Below, one piece after another: positions 39,953-48,148 of a stretch of DNA of 64,000 bases. Under the pieces are notes generated by a model that saw only the letters and a program-made list of their open reading frames with translations, was not told where the DNA came from and searched no databases. Position 1 is the first letter of the stretch; every line of letters starts with the position of its first letter. Source of the DNA: Desulfobaculum bizertense DSM 18034 (lineage in GTDB: Bacteria > Desulfobacterota > Desulfovibrionia > Desulfovibrionales > Desulfovibrionaceae); the NCBI RefSeq assembly GCF_900167065.1, contig NZ_FUYA01000010.1:62001-126000 (forward strand), in the 5' to 3' direction. The position numbers were made by a program, and so were the translations under genes.

Positions 39953-40192
39953 AAAGAATAACCCGAAAGGCCATCCCTTTTTGTTTGCGCCCTTTTAGCA
40001 TGTCGCGCACGTGGCGTCGAGTTGTCATACGCTGCGTTTTGCGCTGGCTTCTTTGGCGCTGCATCGTAGTGATGCACCGCAAGAACAATGATTTCAGATG
40101 AAAGAATCTGCGTCGTGTGCATGACAGGGCATTCATGCGCATTGCGATACACAAGAATCTTGTTTTGTGTGTTTTTTATGGAGCGTGAGCAT
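39953..40192. other. Intergenic spacer, no gene seen
   Basis: About 240 bp without a convincing coding frame between the leader structure and the terminator of the Asp-rich protein gene. Confidence 0.4.
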
Positions 40193-40220
40193 AAAAAAAG
40201 GCCCGCATAGCGGGCCTTTT
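40193..40220 (-). terminator. Terminator of the Asp-rich protein gene
   Basis: GGCCCGC / GCGGGCC hairpin with a three-base loop and, on the minus strand, a run of Ts; 17 bp past the stop. Confidence 0.9.
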
Positions 40221-40236
40221 GTACTGCAATACTGTG

Positions 40237-41652
40237 TTAGCTGAGGCTTTTGGCAAGCTCGGCAATCTCTTCGCGGATGATGCGGGCTGCTGCGGAAGGC
40301 ACAGCAGTTTCGAGCTGCGTTTCCAGCTCAGAGATAAGTGCGGGCTGAAGTTCGGCCTTGAGCGCTTCGGCAAGCTGTGACTCCAGCTCGGAGCGCAGGT
40401 CGTCGATTTCTTCGCGCAGTGCCGTCTTGAGTGTTCCGACCAGCTCGTCCAGAAGTTCGCTTTTGATTTCTGCCTTGAGTCCTTCCAGCATTTCGGCTGG
40501 GACTTCCGGGGCAGGAGCGTCTGCAATGCTCTTTTCCAGCGTTGCAAAGCGTTCATCAAGCGTCTTTTCCAGCTTTTCGCCAATGAGCTGCTCCACACCA
40601 CCAAGACGTTTTTCCATCTCGGCGTACAGGGCATTCAGGCGGTCCAGCTCAGATGATGGCGCCTTGCTCTCAATGTTTCTGCTACTTTCGTCCAGCACCT
40701 CAAGGCGCTCTTCGTGGGCCTCAAGACGCTGGCGCAGCTCTTTCAGTTCTGCCTTCATGCTGTCCTGCGCCTCATTTAGGGGCTGGAGTGCTTCGGCAGA
40801 GGCGACTGCGGCGGCAGCTGGGGCAGCAACGGGAGCTGCTGCATCCAAAAAGTCGGCATTAGGCGTGGCTGCGGGCTTGTCTTCGGCAAAGAGGTCATCG
40901 TCAAGCGTTTCTGCTTCCGGAGAACTCAGTGGGGAATTCAGCTCGTTGTCCAGCAGATCCTCATCGCCACCAAGGTCGTCCCCAAGCTCATCATCAAGAC
41001 CATCAAAGTCGTCGCCAAGCTCGGGCATTGCTGCGTCCATATCGGCCGCAGCGTCTTCAAAAATTTTGTCTTCGTCAGGAAGGCTTGGCGGCTCCTGGTT
41101 GCGGGGCTTGTCGCTTTCCGCTGCCCGCGTTGCCGGGTGTCCTTCCAGATCGTCCAGCAGGTCATCCAGACCACTCAGATCAATGTCATCATCATCTGTG
41201 GTATTGTCTTCTGCCGGTGTCGCCTCTTCCAGCAGGTCGTCCAGCTCACCAAAGCTGTCGTCTTCTGCCGGGGCAGCACTGTGCATCTCTGGCTCAGGGG
41301 TGCTCATGTCTCCCTGTTCCACTTCACCAAGCAGGGAATCAATGTCGTCGCCAGAATCAATGTCGCCGAGGTCGTCCAGCAGCTCTTCTGTTTCCTCTGG
41401 AGTAGGGCGAGAGCTGTCGCTGGTGACTGGATCGTCATCATCCAGTCCAAAGTCATCCCCAAGGTCGGAGAGGTCGATGTCCTGAACCTCTTCGGAGTCG
41501 GAGTCGCCGTCTTCAGCAAAAAGGTCTTCAAGCTCTTTCTCAAAGCTGCTGTCAAAATCTTCCGCTGCGTTTTTGTCCGTCAGCGAACCTTTTTGAATAA
41601 TATCGGTGTCAGTCAGTTCAAGAATATCTGGGGTGCCTTTTTCCTGTGCCAT
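40237..41652 (-). CDS. Highly acidic Asp/Glu-rich protein with C-terminal coiled coil, unknown function
   Basis: A 471-residue protein without signal peptide or membrane helix. Residues 1 to about 270 are extremely acidic, with recurring LDDLL, GDDFDGLDDELGDDLGGDE and DDDIDLSGLDDLL motifs. An Ala/Pro-rich hinge follows (about 275-300), then long charged helices likely to form coiled coils (about 310-471). I do not recognise a family. The start at 41652 follows AGAGGT. It has its own terminator and lies downstream of cytochrome c3. Low-complexity acidic proteins can be scaffolds or chaperones, but no function can be claimed. Confidence 0.75.
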   Translation of the reverse strand: MAQEKGTPDILELTDTDIIQKGSLTDKNAAEDFDSSFEKELEDLFAEDGDSDSEEVQDIDLSDLGDDFGLDDDDPVTSDSSRPTPEETEELLDDLGDIDSGDDIDSLLGEVEQGDMSTPEPEMHSAAPAEDDSFGELDDLLEEATPAEDNTTDDDDIDLSGLDDLLDDLEGHPATRAAESDKPRNQEPPSLPDEDKIFEDAAADMDAAMPELGDDFDGLDDELGDDLGGDEDLLDNELNSPLSSPEAETLDDDLFAEDKPAATPNADFLDAAAPVAAPAAAAVASAEALQPLNEAQDSMKAELKELRQRLEAHEERLEVLDESSRNIESKAPSSELDRLNALYAEMEKRLGGVEQLIGEKLEKTLDERFATLEKSIADAPAPEVPAEMLEGLKAEIKSELLDELVGTLKTALREEIDDLRSELESQLAEALKAELQPALISELETQLETAVPSAAARIIREEIAELAKSLS

Positions 41653-41683
41653 GGGGTACCTCTTCGCCCGTGCGGGCAAAACA

Positions 41684-41710
41684 TAAAAAAAGGGGGCCAC
41701 GATGGCCCCC
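41684..41710 (-). terminator. Terminator of cytochrome c3
   Basis: GGGGGCCA / TGGCCCCC hairpin followed on the minus strand by TTTTTTT, 16 bp past the stop. Confidence 0.92.
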
Positions 41711-41725
41711 TCGTGACTTACGCAA

Positions 41726-42133
41726 TTATGCGTGGCAGCCGGACTTTTTGCAACCAGTCAGCTTTTTCTTGAGAGCCTTGTCGCCCTTGTGCTGCTTGGC
41801 AACTGCCTTGTGGCAGCTCAGGCAGGACTGAGGATTCTTGGCTTTCTTGGAATGCATGGCCTTGTAGTAAGAGTCCTTGCCCTTTGCCTTTTTGTCCAGA
41901 TTGTCGTGGCAACCAGAGTCGGAGCACTTCTTGATTGCAGACTTGCCGTCCCAGTTGTGGTGGCAGGCTTCACACTTTGCATTTTTATGCGTGGAGTGAT
42001 TGAACACGACAGGCTTTTTTGTCGCGCTGAGCTTGAGACCGTCAGCAGGTGCGTCTGCTGCGTTCAGAACCGGCAGTGCACAAAAGCACGCCAGAGCGAA
42101 ACAGACAGCGCAAAGAGAAATAATCTTTTTCAT
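41726..42133 (-). CDS. Tetraheme cytochrome c3
   Basis: Periplasmic electron carrier (135 residues including signal peptide; cleavage probably after LNA near residue 25). The heme sites are CEACHH, CSDSGCH, CLSCH and CKKSGCH, i.e. the CxxCH, Cx4CH, CxxCH, Cx4CH pattern of type I cytochrome c3, with the histidine doublet after heme 1. It is rich in lysine, as usual for the partner of periplasmic hydrogenases and transmembrane redox complexes. AGGAGG precedes the ATG. Confidence 0.96.
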   Translation of the reverse strand: MKKIISLCAVCFALACFCALPVLNAADAPADGLKLSATKKPVVFNHSTHKNAKCEACHHNWDGKSAIKKCSDSGCHDNLDKKAKGKDSYYKAMHSKKAKNPQSCLSCHKAVAKQHKGDKALKKKLTGCKKSGCHA

Positions 42134-42368
42134 CTCGCGTTTACCTCCTCAGGGTAAAGATAAAGTATTCACACGGTTCCTCTATTGCTTACGGTCAATC
42201 GTGTCAAGCAGCGGACATTTTTGTGATTAGTCTCTCATATCGACCATGCTTGATTTTTCTTTATGATGTAGCAGTAAGCTCAAGGAAGTTGCAGTGCAAA
42301 ATATCACAACCTTATAGGCCTTGAGAAGGGGGAGTGTAACTGGTCACTCAACTCGTTCCTATAGAGAT

Positions 42369-43196
42369 TTATCTATGCATGAGGTCAAAGCAGTGTGTCG
42401 CAAGCCAGTCTATAACCAAATTTGGATTTACAGCGGTGGGCAAGTTTAACGCGTCTTCGGCATAACTCATGGACAAGTCGAATTTTTTGAGGCGGGCGAG
42501 ATCAAGGCGTGCAGCAAGCAGGCGTCCAAGTGAGCCTGCATCCTGACCAGAGAGCAGGAGAGCCAGCTCGCGGCGGCATCCCTGTATTATCTGTAATGCA
42601 ATGTCTTTGTTCATTGCTCCCTTGGCACTGCTTTTTTTGAACCAGCCTTTGCCTGTCTGCAAGAATGCTTCAAAGCTTTTCAGCCACTCAAGGGTTTCCT
42701 CGGAAAGAGGAGGGTGGTGGGGCCACGGCAGGGTGAGAACCCAGCTCCGCGATACAAGGGTTGGCAGGAGTCGTTCGCGGTGAGGCGCCAGCAGCACAAA
42801 CAGGGTGCCGGGGCATGGCTCTTCCAGTGTTTTGAGAAGGGCATTGGCAGAAGGCACAAGCAGTTCCTGCGCTTCAATAAAAATGACAACACGTTTGCCA
42901 TTGCCGCGCGGGGACTGGCCAAACAGCGGTTTCAGCTCGCGAATGGTGTCAATTTTGATTTTCCCTTCTCGGCCGTCCAGCGTTATGACGTCGGCATGTG
43001 CTCCCTCTTCCACCTGAATGCAGGCCGGGCAGTGGCCACACGCAGAACCGCTCTCGCAGTTGTTGAGCTTTGCCCAGAAGCGTGCGGCTTCGATACGCTC
43101 ATCTGTGCTGCCGCCTTCGAGCAGCAGGACTTGTGGCGGGTCATTCTTGAGTCGCTGAAGAATGTCCGAGATGTGCATTGTGTGGGCGTGTTCCAT
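42369..43196 (-). CDS. holB: DNA polymerase III delta-prime-like subunit
   Basis: Clamp-loader subunit (275 residues). The P-loop region is replaced by LLLEGGSTDER, as in delta-prime proteins that do not hydrolyse ATP. A zinc-binding CxxxxxCxxCxxC cluster (CESGSACGHCPAC) follows, and the sensor region has SANALLKTLEEPC. I chose the ATG at 43196 with GGAGAG upstream; the open frame extends farther but without family likeness. Confidence 0.85.
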   Translation of the reverse strand: MEHAHTMHISDILQRLKNDPPQVLLLEGGSTDERIEAARFWAKLNNCESGSACGHCPACIQVEEGAHADVITLDGREGKIKIDTIRELKPLFGQSPRGNGKRVVIFIEAQELLVPSANALLKTLEEPCPGTLFVLLAPHRERLLPTLVSRSWVLTLPWPHHPPLSEETLEWLKSFEAFLQTGKGWFKKSSAKGAMNKDIALQIIQGCRRELALLLSGQDAGSLGRLLAARLDLARLKKFDLSMSYAEDALNLPTAVNPNLVIDWLATHCFDLMHR

Positions 43197-43376
43197 GTGG
43201 CTCTCCGGGAGAGGTGACGCAATAAATATTCTGAGACTATGGCCGTGATTCTGTGCAGTATTGTGCCCGCGCTCCGGATTCTCCGCAAGGCGCTTCTGGC
43301 TCACTCTGCACTCGGCGGTGTACCGCATGCGCCGTAGTAACGCAAACTCCAGACCCCACAAGGAGCTGAGAACTGT

Positions 43377-43862
43377 ATGAATTCGCTTCACAATGAAATT
43401 CAGGCGCTTGGAAAACTTTTATGTGCCAGAAATGAGCACATTGCAACTGCCGAATCGTGCACTGGTGGGCTGATCTCCAGTACGCTGACTGACTGCCCCG
43501 GAAGTTCCGACTGGTTTCTTGGCGCGCTCGTCGCCTATTCGAATGAGATAAAGAATGCCCTTCTCAAGGTGCCCACTGAAACCTTGCAGCAGCACGGCGC
43601 TGTGAGTGAGCAGACTGTTCGGGCTATGGCTGCCGGTGCCTGCTCTCTGCTCGGTGTTGATCATGCTGTGGCTGTGTCGGGCGTTGCGGGACCCGGTGGC
43701 GGCTCCCCCCAGAAGCCCGTTGGCACGGTCTGGATCGGCTGGTCTGTGGCCGGTGAGCTTTCGGCACACTGTTTTCACTTTAGTGGCTCGCGCTCCGAAG
43801 TGAAGCAGCAGACTGTGGAGCAGGCTCTCCGCGGTCTCTCCTCCCGACTCGCCGCGCTCTAA
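43377..43862 (+). CDS. pncC: CinA C-terminal family nicotinamide-nucleotide amidohydrolase
   Basis: A 161-residue stand-alone CinA_C domain protein, which deamidates NMN in NAD recycling. The catalytic region is ATAESCTGGLIS, and SGVAGPGGGSPQKPVGTVWIG is the second signature. It lacks the N-terminal molybdopterin-like domain of full CinA. AAGGAG lies upstream. It is divergent from holB. Confidence 0.93.
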   Translation: MNSLHNEIQALGKLLCARNEHIATAESCTGGLISSTLTDCPGSSDWFLGALVAYSNEIKNALLKVPTETLQQHGAVSEQTVRAMAAGACSLLGVDHAVAVSGVAGPGGGSPQKPVGTVWIGWSVAGELSAHCFHFSGSRSEVKQQTVEQALRGLSSRLAAL

Positions 43863-43991
43863 AAACTTTTCGGGACCGAGAGCGTCTGCCCCCGGTCCCG
43901 AAATGGTGCGAAGCATGTTCAACATCCGTGTTGTTTGCTTCGTGTCTGTCGTGTGCGCCCCAGGCGTCCATGCCTGTTCGCTCACGTCATT

Positions 43992-44474
43992 TTACATGTA
44001 GTCTCCGCGGTTCATCTTGAACCGCTCTGTGGCTGCCAGAATTTCAACTTCATCCACGATTGATCCCATTTCCGGGTTTTCCGTGGAAAGGTTTGGCCAT
44101 TTTTCGCGGAGTGAAGCAAGGTCGCTCTCAATTTCCTTGAGAGTGCCGTCTGCCTCGCGCAAACTCGTGTTTTCGGATTTCAGATCAACTGTGTATTTGT
44201 CCCAGTTGTTCATCACTCCGTCGAGCTGGTCCATGAGCTGGCTTCCCCGTGCTCCAGCAGCTCCAACCTGTGTCGACTCCTGCATTGCAAGGATCTGTCC
44301 GGGGAGAAGCCCAGACACTGGCGACTTGGGAAGGCTTGCGCTTTGTGCTGGCTTTCCACTCTTCTCCAGCTCGCCGCTTAAAAGCTTGCCGAAAGTGTCG
44401 TCTTTTTGATTCACTCGCTGTTTCTGCGACTGTTCGTTTTGAAGTCCCTGTATTTTTTCAGGATTTATCTTCAT
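43992..44474 (-). CDS. Uncharacterised protein, sigma-54-dependent
   Basis: A 160-residue soluble protein, polar and Gln/Lys-rich at the N-terminus (MKINPEKIQGLQNEQSQKQR), with a helical C-terminal half ending VEILAATERFKMNRGDYM. No signal peptide, no cysteines, no recognised domain. A good sigma-54 promoter lies just upstream; in Desulfovibrio many flagellar genes use sigma-54, and the N-terminal composition resembles flagellar accessory proteins, but that is only a hint. Confidence 0.75.
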   Translation of the reverse strand: MKINPEKIQGLQNEQSQKQRVNQKDDTFGKLLSGELEKSGKPAQSASLPKSPVSGLLPGQILAMQESTQVGAAGARGSQLMDQLDGVMNNWDKYTVDLKSENTSLREADGTLKEIESDLASLREKWPNLSTENPEMGSIVDEVEILAATERFKMNRGDYM

Positions 44475-44519
44475 GTTCTCTCCTCATCCAAGAAATTTTT
44501 TCTCTCTGCCTGAAAAACC

Positions 44520-44535
44520 AGCAAAAAGCCTGCCA
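44520..44535 (-). promoter_or_regulatory. Sigma-54 promoter
   Basis: Minus-strand TGGCAGGCTTTTTGCT fits the consensus TGGCACG-N4-TTGCW with one mismatch and the correct GG-to-GC spacing. The -12 element is about 47 bp before the start codon of the downstream gene. Confidence 0.75.
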
Positions 44536-44839
44536 AGCTCGTGTTTACAGGTATTTTTGACGGACGTCCCTTTTTTTCACCACAAAAAGCGGCATTTTTT
44601 TCCTCTTGACTGATTTCTCTCTGCAATTGAGCAGTCACTCTTTTCCCGCCCGTTCTATTTTTGCCGCCAAATAGGGAAAATCCGCGCAGTATGTCAGATT
44701 TTTCTTGTGGAATTGGCTCGATATGGGTACTTCTTAAACTAGACCACGTTCTTTTAAATCGAGTTTACAGCAAAACCTTTCAGGGAAAAAATAGGTCTGT
44801 TGCGACCTTTGGGTCTTAGCCCCATATGGAGGTAGTTCT
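44536..44839. other. Divergent intergenic region, no gene seen
   Basis: AT-rich spacer of about 300 bp between the sigma-54 gene and the universal stress gene. It should carry the promoter of the latter, but I could not identify one with confidence. Confidence 0.4.
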
Positions 44840-45286
44840 ATGAGACAGATTAAAAAGATTTTGTGCGCAGTCGACTTCTCTGACTACAGCCCCCGCGTTG
44901 CTGAATACGCCCGGCTCATGGCAGAAAAATTCGACGCTGAAATTACAGTCGTCTACATTGCCCCCTCTCTGAACCAGTATGTTGGCTTTCACGTCCCGCC
45001 CTCAAGCATCGAAAACTTTGTCGGTGAAATCGTGAGCGGCGCTGAAAGCACGATGGACCACTTCATCGAAAAGAACTTTAAAGGACTTACCGTCTCCGGA
45101 CGCGTCGGTACCGGCTACGCCGCAGAAGAAATCCTGCAGGCCGCCCTCGACGACTCTGCCGACCTTATCATTATCGGCACCCACGGACGAAAAGGCATTG
45201 ACCGCATTCTCTTCGGCTCCGTCGCAGAAAAAGTCGTCAAAGGCTCTCTCTGCCCCGTCCTTACCGTCCGCCCCGGCGACGAGTAA
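44840..45286 (+). CDS. Universal stress protein, UspA family
   Basis: A 148-residue single-domain Usp with ILCAVDFSDYSPRVAEYA at the start and the ATP-binding motif GTHGRKGIDRILFGSVAEKV near the end (G-2x-G-9x-G-S/T), so it probably binds ATP. The ATG has GGAGG upstream. It forms a single-gene unit with its own terminator. Confidence 0.95.
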   Translation: MRQIKKILCAVDFSDYSPRVAEYARLMAEKFDAEITVVYIAPSLNQYVGFHVPPSSIENFVGEIVSGAESTMDHFIEKNFKGLTVSGRVGTGYAAEEILQAALDDSADLIIIGTHGRKGIDRILFGSVAEKVVKGSLCPVLTVRPGDE

Positions 45287-45313
45287 ATAAACTCCTGCTT
45301 TCTCGCGCTCCTC

Positions 45314-45340
45314 AAAGCCCCCTTTATGGGGGCTTTTTTT
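45314..45340 (+). terminator. Terminator of the universal stress gene
   Basis: AAAGCCCCC / GGGGGCTTT hairpin with loop TTTAT, followed by a T-run. Confidence 0.93.
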
Positions 45341-45344
45341 GTGG

Positions 45345-45900
45345 GCACTGCCCTGCGCGCTAGTGCTGGATGGGCAGGAGGGGGAAAAGTTGGTGCTGCA
45401 TGGGTGGGCGGGGGAAAGTTGGGGGCCTGCCCCAGCACGTTAGTGCTGGATGGGCGGGTGGGAGAGAACCGGGGCCAGCCCCGGACCCCGCGTAAGGGAA
45501 TGATTCCCTTACGTATCCTCATCGAGTTTGAATTCCATCCACGCTTCGCGTGAATGGAATTCAAACTTGTTGGGCATAACGTCGAGAGTCTCTTTCTCTT
45601 TTGCGAGTTGCCACCATTTTCTTTTTGAACGCTTGCGTTCAAAAAGAAAATAAGTGCGGCAGAAAAGGCAAAAGAACACGCATTCGGGAAATGCCCACTA
45701 GACCGAAAAAAAGGGGGCCGGATGAAGGGGAAAGCCAAAGGCTTTCACTCATCCGGCCCCCTTTTATTTCGGGCGAACTTGGGATTCCCAAGGGCCTCGT
45801 CCTTGGGCGGGGTCAAGGGGCAGCGCCCCTTGCAGGGTTTGGGGCAGCGCCCCAATAAAACTGCGCCCCTTGTAGAGCACGAGACGGAGTCTCGTCCCCC
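45345..45900. repeat. Intergenic mosaic hairpin element, copy D
   Basis: Three GCTGGATGGGCGGG-type units, then R1 (45491-45513), R2 (perfect stem version), R3 (45617-45650), R5 (45703-45772; inner stem GGGGGCCGGATGA paired with its complement), R6, and R7 (45879-45895). R7 faces the 3' end of the cytochrome gene at 45917. Sequence is close to copy E outside R5. Confidence 0.85.
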
Positions 45901-45916
45901 CCCTCGTCCCTCTCCA

Positions 45917-46312
45917 CTATTTTTTGTGACAGCTACGACACTGAACGGGAGCGGAGCTGGAGGAGTGGCACCCTTTGCAGGAAGCGCGTCCTTTGTGGAA
46001 GGGGTTTTTGAAATACCGTCCGGAGCGGAGTTCTCTCGGGCAGTGTGGGGCGACCATGTCGTGGCAGCCGGAGCTGGAGCATCGCATAGTCTGCGGGAGT
46101 TCGTGAATAGTGTGATGACAGGCATCGCAGGCGAGTTGCTTGTGAGCCGAGTGCGGAAATTTGACGCGAGGCATCTTGGCGTAGAGGCCTTTTGGTCGAG
46201 ACACGCGGACATTTTCATGAGGTGCGTCAGCTGGAGATTCGAGGGCGAAGCTCAAGAGGGGGGCACACAAGATGAAGAGGGCGAGACAAAGAACCTGCGA
46301 AGAGCGGAGCAT
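45917..46312 (-). CDS. Class III tetraheme cytochrome c
   Basis: Periplasmic cytochrome (131 residues) with a signal peptide (about 1-23) and heme sites CDACHH, CSSSGCH, CKGCH and CRSCH. The HSAHKQLACDACHH opening is typical of the cytochrome c3 fold; the last site is CxxCH instead of Cx4CH. Its ATG is one base after the cobJ stop, so it is the last gene of a tetrapyrrole operon. Confidence 0.9.
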   Translation of the reverse strand: MLRSSQVLCLALFILCAPLLSFALESPADAPHENVRVSRPKGLYAKMPRVKFPHSAHKQLACDACHHTIHELPQTMRCSSSGCHDMVAPHCPRELRSGRYFKNPFHKGRASCKGCHSSSSAPVQCRSCHKK

Positions 46313-46313
46313 G

Positions 46314-47159
46314 CTATTTCCCCATAGCGTATTTGTCTGCGTAGCCGCGGGGGGTCAAGATACGGTTTCCGACCTTGCGGGTCTGCGAGTTGCCGATGAA
46401 GACGATGGATAACATACCGATGTCTTCGGGCTTAACTTCGCCGAGGGTGGTGACCTGAATCTGCTGTTTTTCGCGGAATGCGCTGGTGACGATACCGATG
46501 GGGGTCTCTGGTGAGCGGTGCTCACGGACAAGCTCGAGGGCTTTTGGGAGCTGCCAGTCACGGCGCTTGGAGCGCGGGTTGTAAATAACGAGAGAGAAGT
46601 CTGCTGCTGCGGCGTGGGAGACGCGGGATTCAATGCGTTCCCAGGGTGTGAGCAGGTCAGACATGCTGATAACGGCAAAGTCGTGCATAAGCGGAGCGCC
46701 GAGCAGGGCTGCGCCAGCGGCGAGAGCTGGAATGCCGGGAATGACGTTGAGGGTCACGTCGTCGAGAAGCTCGCGTTTTTCGAGGACTTCGAGCACGAGG
46801 CCAGACATGCCATAAATGCCGGAGTCACCGCTGGAGATGACGACAGTGTCGCGGCCTTCGCAGGCAGCGTCAACAGCGGCATTCACGCGGTCGAGTTCTT
46901 TTTTCATGCCGGTGACGATGTGGTCTTTTCCCTGTTTGAGGGCATCGGGCACGAGGTCCATATAAGTGCCATAACCGACGAGCACGTCGCAGCGTTCAAT
47001 GGCCTGAGCTGCGAGGGGGGCGAGAAGCTCGGAAGAGCCGGGGCCGAGACCTACGACAGTGACGGAACCTGTGCCACTGCAAGGGTGCTGTTCGATGTTT
47101 TTGTCTTCGGGACAAGCAGGCTTGGAGCCTGTGAGAGAATCAGTGCTGCTGCTTCGCAT
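46314..47159 (-). CDS. cobJ: Precorrin-3B C17-methyltransferase (CobJ/CbiH)
   Basis: SAM-dependent corrin-ring methyltransferase of cobalamin synthesis (281 residues). Core motifs: VTVVGLGPGSSELL, GYGTYMDLV, SSGDSGIYGMSG and VIPGIPALAAGAA. The first ATG (47159) lies 109 bases inside cbiG, and no other start codon occurs before the conserved core at about residue 32, so the first 30 residues are encoded out of frame over the end of cbiG. Confidence 0.93.
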   Translation of the reverse strand: MRSSSTDSLTGSKPACPEDKNIEQHPCSGTGSVTVVGLGPGSSELLAPLAAQAIERCDVLVGYGTYMDLVPDALKQGKDHIVTGMKKELDRVNAAVDAACEGRDTVVISSGDSGIYGMSGLVLEVLEKRELLDDVTLNVIPGIPALAAGAALLGAPLMHDFAVISMSDLLTPWERIESRVSHAAAADFSLVIYNPRSKRRDWQLPKALELVREHRSPETPIGIVTSAFREKQQIQVTTLGEVKPEDIGMLSIVFIGNSQTRKVGNRILTPRGYADKYAMGK

Positions 47160-48136
47160 ACGCTAGGGACCCCCATCCGCTCCAGAACGCGCTCTGATGG
47201 GTTGGGCACGCTCACGGCGGAGAGTTGTTCTTGGTTGTAAAAATGAATGGGAACGCGAAGGGTTCTGGCACATTCCAGAAGGCCTTCTTCATCACTTTTG
47301 GCGGTAATGGATGCCATGCCCAAAAGTGATTGTTCTGCCAGTCCGTGTTCATCCAGCACACGGTGGACATGGGCCAGCAAATCTGCGGCCGGAACTCCAC
47401 GCCGACATCCCATCCCAAGGACGAGAGTGCGCGGGTGAAGGACGAGAACCTGCTCGGGAGTTTCGAGAGCCTGAACGGTGACGATGACGGCCGGGCCTTG
47501 TGCATTCAGGGCTTCATGCTGCGAGACATGCCTGAAAAGTTTTGCCCAGGGCTGTGCTGCGGCACGCGGGGACCGAAGCTCGAGCAGATTGTCCGGGTCA
47601 GAAAGAGCAACGGTGCGACTCTCCAGAAGGGCGCCGTTGACGTGCTTGACCGCGGAAATATTCCTGATTGAGGTCCCGTGCTCAAGGGCAAGGGAATCAA
47701 GGGAGGGGAGGCGTTCAGTGTCAGTTGCGGTGGTGATGACGGCCTGCCCGCCAGTGATGCTGGCGATTGTGGTGGCGAGGTCGTTTGCACCGCCGATGTG
47801 GCCAGAGACAAGGCTGATGCAGTGCTGGCCGCGCTGGTCAAGGGCGACGACAGCGGGGTCGTGCTGCTTGCTGCGCAGGTGCGGAGCAATGGAGCGCACG
47901 GCAATGCCGGTAGCGGTCACAAAGACATGCTGCTGAAAGCGGGAAAAATTCTGGGCAACGCATGCCATAAGCCCAGACATGGGGCTGGCATCAAAACGGG
48001 TGGCCAGCCGTTCGGGAACGAAAAGCTGACCACCCAGTTTGCGTGCAATACGGTGTCCCAGCTCTGCCCCCTGCCCTGTGACGGCATAGACCGCTGTTTG
48101 GGCTGTGCAAGAAGAATCGGGGAGCTGTGCTGTCAT
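47051..48136 (-). CDS. cbiG: Cobalt-precorrin 5A hydrolase CbiG
   Basis: Enzyme opening the delta-lactone ring in anaerobic cobalamin synthesis (361 residues). The central LVSGHIGGANDLA motif and the C-terminal domain with LGMGCRRGVPAADLL are characteristic, and the end (VPKTKTSNSTLAVA) matches the family end. GGAG lies 6 bp before the ATG. Its 3' end overlaps cobJ by 109 bases. Confidence 0.93.
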   Translation of the reverse strand: MTAQLPDSSCTAQTAVYAVTGQGAELGHRIARKLGGQLFVPERLATRFDASPMSGLMACVAQNFSRFQQHVFVTATGIAVRSIAPHLRSKQHDPAVVALDQRGQHCISLVSGHIGGANDLATTIASITGGQAVITTATDTERLPSLDSLALEHGTSIRNISAVKHVNGALLESRTVALSDPDNLLELRSPRAAAQPWAKLFRHVSQHEALNAQGPAVIVTVQALETPEQVLVLHPRTLVLGMGCRRGVPAADLLAHVHRVLDEHGLAEQSLLGMASITAKSDEEGLLECARTLRVPIHFYNQEQLSAVSVPNPSERVLERMGVPSVCEAAALILSQAPSLLVPKTKTSNSTLAVAQVPSLS

Positions 48137-48148
48137 GTGGACTCCGAG

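Noticed and set aside
43869-43902. TCGGGACCG/CGGTCCCGA hairpin after pncC as terminator
   Set aside because: No T-run follows on the plus strand, and on the minus strand the hairpin is followed by AAAAG. It may affect mRNA stability but is not a classical terminator.
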